NCBI GenBank assembly: GCA_029561505.1
Contig: JAKQXK010000127.1
Location: 1-7,158, forward strand
Reading direction: 5' to 3'
DNA length: 7,158 bases
Origin: Spirochaetota bacterium
Lineage (GTDB): Bacteria > Spirochaetota > Leptospiria > Turneriellales > Turneriellaceae
Part shown: in pieces, positions 6,195 to 7,158 of the stretch
Numbering within the stretch: position 1 is the first letter of the stretch
Layout of the letters: every line of letters begins with the position of its first letter
The notes under the pieces: model-generated
What the model saw: the letters and a program-made list of their open reading frames with translations, nothing else
Databases searched by the model: none
Told to the model about the DNA's origin: nothing
Program-made: the position numbers and the translations under genes

Positions 6195-6811
6195 GCATGC
6201 CCGTCGCTCATAACACAGCCTCTGACGACCTGTCACAAATTCGGGTGCTGGTAGCGGCGCTCGACGCGAAAAAAGCCGAGAATATCGTGGTTCTCGACCT
6301 CAGAGACCAGTCATCGTACCTGAACTATTTCGTCATCGCGACCTCACTTTCGCGTGCGCACCTCAAAACCCTCTTCGACGAGCTGCACAAGACAGCGATC
6401 GAGAACGGTATTGAACGCCCGCGCATGCAAAACCCGCAATTCGAGAGCGGCTGGGTGACCTATGACTTTGGCTTCTACGTCGTGCACCTGTTTGACGAAG
6501 AGAAGCGCAAGTTTTATGATCTTGAAAGCGTTTGGAAAAACGCAAAACGCATTGATGCGTTCTCAAAAAGTTCTACTGACCTTACCCCCCGAAAGGGAGA
6601 TTCGCAGAGTGTTCAGAAGCCGAAGAAAGCAGTGGCGAAAAAAACTGCAAAAACTTCAGCAAAACCTGAAAGCTCTGCGAAGAAAAAGACGACAATAAAG
6701 AAGAAGACGACTAAGGAGAAAACAATGGCGACAGCAAAAAAGAAACCTGCTAAGAAAGCAGCAAAGAAGCCAGCTAAGAAAGCTGCAAAAAAAACAACAA
6801 AGAAGAAATAA
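6191..6811 (+). CDS. rsfS: Ribosomal silencing factor RsfS with a long lysine-rich, histone-H1-like C-terminal tail
   Basis: Residues about 13-121 are a complete RsfS (Iojap/YbeB) domain: DAKKAENIVVLDLRDQSSY, NYFVIATSLSRAHLKTL, GWVTYDFGFYVVHLFDEE, FYDLESVWKNAKRI. RsfS binds ribosomal protein L14 on the large subunit and blocks joining of the small subunit in poor growth conditions; it is cytoplasmic. The family is usually about 105-130 residues, but this one has 206. From about 124 the sequence becomes low-complexity Lys/Ala/Thr/Ser, ending with a perfect tandem PAKKAAKK (186-193, 194-201), like the basic tails of histone H1 and some bacterial nucleoid proteins. The tail could help bind rRNA or DNA, which is inference. 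An internal strong ribosome site and ATG lie within it. The gene overlaps the LytR_C gene by four bases and ends in a strong terminator. A second ATG at 6197 is possible and would drop two residues. Confidence 0.92.
   Translation: MSMPVAHNTASDDLSQIRVLVAALDAKKAENIVVLDLRDQSSYLNYFVIATSLSRAHLKTLFDELHKTAIENGIERPRMQNPQFESGWVTYDFGFYVVHLFDEEKRKFYDLESVWKNAKRIDAFSKSSTDLTPRKGDSQSVQKPKKAVAKKTAKTSAKPESSAKKKTTIKKKTTKEKTMATAKKKPAKKAAKKPAKKAAKKTTKKK
6579..6600 (-). repeat. Repeat copy inside rsfS, inverted partner of 6820-6837
   Basis: Read on the minus strand this begins TCTCCCTTTCGGGGGG. The plus strand at 6820-6835 has TCTCCCTTTAGGGGGA, 14 of 16 identical. Both copies are followed by a TAAGG...TC stretch after different gaps. 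It falls right after the RsfS domain, where the added tail begins. Confidence 0.45.
6725..6811 (+). CDS. Possible nested 28-residue lysine-rich peptide from an internal rsfS start
   Basis: TAAGGAG at 6712-6718, the near-perfect complement of the 16S rRNA tail, stands six bases before an in-frame ATG at 6725. Initiation there would give a peptide beginning MATAKKKPAKK and ending at the rsfS stop, with 14 lysines in 28 residues. This ribosome site is the strongest in the window, far better than the one for rsfS itself. In an A/G-rich stretch it could have arisen by chance from Lys and Glu codons. A small basic nucleic-acid-binding peptide is plausible, but expression is unproven. Confidence 0.4.
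   Translation: MATAKKKPAKKAAKKPAKKAAKKTTKKK
6746..6793 (+). repeat. 24-bp tandem duplication in the rsfS tail
   Basis: Two adjacent 24-base units (6746-6769, 6770-6793) both encode PAKKAAKK and differ only at third codon positions. Such repeats can change length by slippage without breaking the frame. Confidence 0.8.
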
Positions 6812-6819
6812 CTTTGTTT

Positions 6820-6837
6820 TCTCCCTTTAGGGGGAGA
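6820..6837 (+). repeat. Short hairpin repeat after rsfS
   Basis: TCTCCC (6820-6825) pairs with GGGAGA (6832-6837) around a six-base loop. It lies between the rsfS stop and its terminator, and resembles the reversed copy inside rsfS at 6579-6600. Confidence 0.5.
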
Positions 6838-6846
6838 TCATTGGTT

Positions 6847-6894
6847 AAGGGTCTATCACGTCGCGCAAGCGCTCCGTGATAGACCCTTTTTTTT
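6847..6894 (+). terminator. Strong intrinsic terminator of the LytR_C-rsfS operon
   Basis: GGGTCTATCACG (6849-6860) pairs perfectly with CGTGATAGACCC (6875-6886), extended by AA/TT, and runs into eight T residues at 6887-6894. The loop contains its own GCGC-AA-GCGC stem at 6863-6872. It lies 35 bases after the rsfS stop. Confidence 0.95.
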
Positions 6895-6912
6895 GCGATG
6901 CGGTCGCAGCGC

Positions 6913-6961
6913 AAAAAAGGGGCCTTATGGAAGCGCGCTGAGCGCGCTTCCATAAGGCCCC
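6913..6961 (-). terminator. Strong intrinsic terminator of the minus-strand DUF3467 gene
   Basis: A perfect 21-bp inverted repeat (6919-6939 and 6941-6961) surrounds a single central G at 6940. Read on the minus strand it ends in six T residues (A6 at 6913-6918). It begins 21 bases after the minus-strand stop at 6983. The plus-strand side has no T run, so it works for the leftward gene. Confidence 0.9.
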
Positions 6962-6982
6962 GACACGCAGCAACCAAGCTCG

Positions 6983-7158
6983 CTATTGCAGAGTTCTGTT
7001 TGTGGGTACCGAAACGCCCGTGTCAATCGTGCCAAATTGCTCTTCGTAACGGCGAATGTTCTCTTGTAATGCCTGCAAAAGGCGCTTGGCGTGCCCCGGC
7101 GTCAGAATCATACGCGAAACCAGCTTACCAAAGGGCGCGGGATGTTGCTGAATAAAGA
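6983..7158 (-). CDS. DUF3467 family protein, 3' part only
   Basis: The minus strand is open from the right edge of the window to a TAG at 6983-6985, giving the last 57 residues; the start lies outside. The stretch LVSRMILTPGHAKRLLQAL followed by QENIRRYEEQFGTI is the hallmark of DUF3467, a small family (about 100 residues) of unknown function, with the usual 'SR-(IVM)-x-(LM)-(ST)-P-x-HAK-x-L-x-x-AL-x-E-N-I-x-x-YE-x-x-FG' pattern. After that comes a short unstructured end (DTGVSVPTNRTLQ). No membrane segment is visible in this part. It is convergent with rsfS and has its own terminator. Reading the complementary strand over the same bases gives a competing frame, which I consider a shadow. Confidence 0.85.
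   Translation of the reverse strand, partial: FIQQHPAPFGKLVSRMILTPGHAKRLLQALQENIRRYEEQFGTIDTGVSVPTNRTLQ

Noticed and set aside
5760..6236. 158-residue open frame on the minus strand
   Set aside because: It lies antisense to well-supported LytR_C and rsfS coding sequence, has no recognisable domain and no start context, and looks like a shadow of codon bias.
6585..6600. C6 run as a frameshift or phase-variable site separating rsfS from the lysine tail
   Set aside because: The frame stays open and the tail is clearly Lys/Ala-coding in the same frame, while the shifted frame ends at 6698, so a continuous gene is the simpler reading.
6898..7155. 85-residue plus-strand open frame
   Set aside because: It runs through a perfect terminator hairpin and is antisense to the DUF3467 gene, which has a clear family signature.
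1..7158. CRISPR, tRNA, rRNA, insertion sequence or defence system
   Set aside because: No regular spacer repeats, no cloverleaf, no transposase or nuclease motif and no matching terminal repeats were seen.

Overview
The window is ordinary chromosomal bacterial DNA: dense genes, moderate GC of roughly 50-55%, and no transposase, integrase, CRISPR array, tRNA or rRNA. The best lineage guess is a spirochaete of the Leptospiraceae, perhaps Turneriella-like. That rests on a signal-peptide beta-barrel protein joined to FlgD/CHU-like Ig repeats and an OmpA-type end, a LytR_C protein directly upstream of rsfS, and the base composition. It is an inference from protein character, not a database match.

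Layout, left to right. (1) Positions 1-831, plus strand: the 3' end of a voltage-gated-type cation channel (pore-lining S6 helix and C-terminal coiled coil), abutting a 192-residue unrecognised protein with two EF-hand-like half motifs. (2) Positions 857-3565, minus strand and convergent with the first pair: a 902-residue outer-membrane/periplasmic protein made of a signal peptide, a PorV-like barrel, Ig-like repeats and an OmpA C-terminal domain whose two diaminopimelate-binding residues are replaced. (3) Positions 3566-3698: a divergent promoter region with two small dyads. (4) Positions 3699-4286, plus: a single-pass membrane protein with a C-terminal SPOR domain. (5) Positions 4339-4800, plus: a GNAT protein resembling short N-acetylglutamate synthases, possibly read from a leaderless mRNA. 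(6) Positions 4801-5045: an AT-rich intergenic stretch with tandem promoters and a 13-bp direct repeat. (7) Positions 5046-6811, plus: a translationally coupled pair, a divergent LytR-CpsA-Psr/LytR_C protein and the ribosomal silencing factor RsfS. This RsfS carries an unusual histone-H1-like lysine tail. A perfect Shine-Dalgarno and ATG inside the tail could also yield a separate 28-residue basic peptide. (8) Positions 6812-6982: a compact convergent terminator region with three hairpins. (9) Positions 6983-7158, minus: the 3' end of a DUF3467 gene.

Three neighbouring proteins (OmpA-like, SPOR, LCP/LytR_C) belong to families that meet peptidoglycan or the cell envelope, so the centre of the window has an envelope theme. 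In two of them the residues expected for canonical ligand binding or catalysis are missing. The most interesting signals are the RsfS lysine tail with its internal start, the paired loss of OmpA ligand residues, and the channel with an EF-hand-like partner. I did not find a defence system or a clearly novel multi-gene machine.
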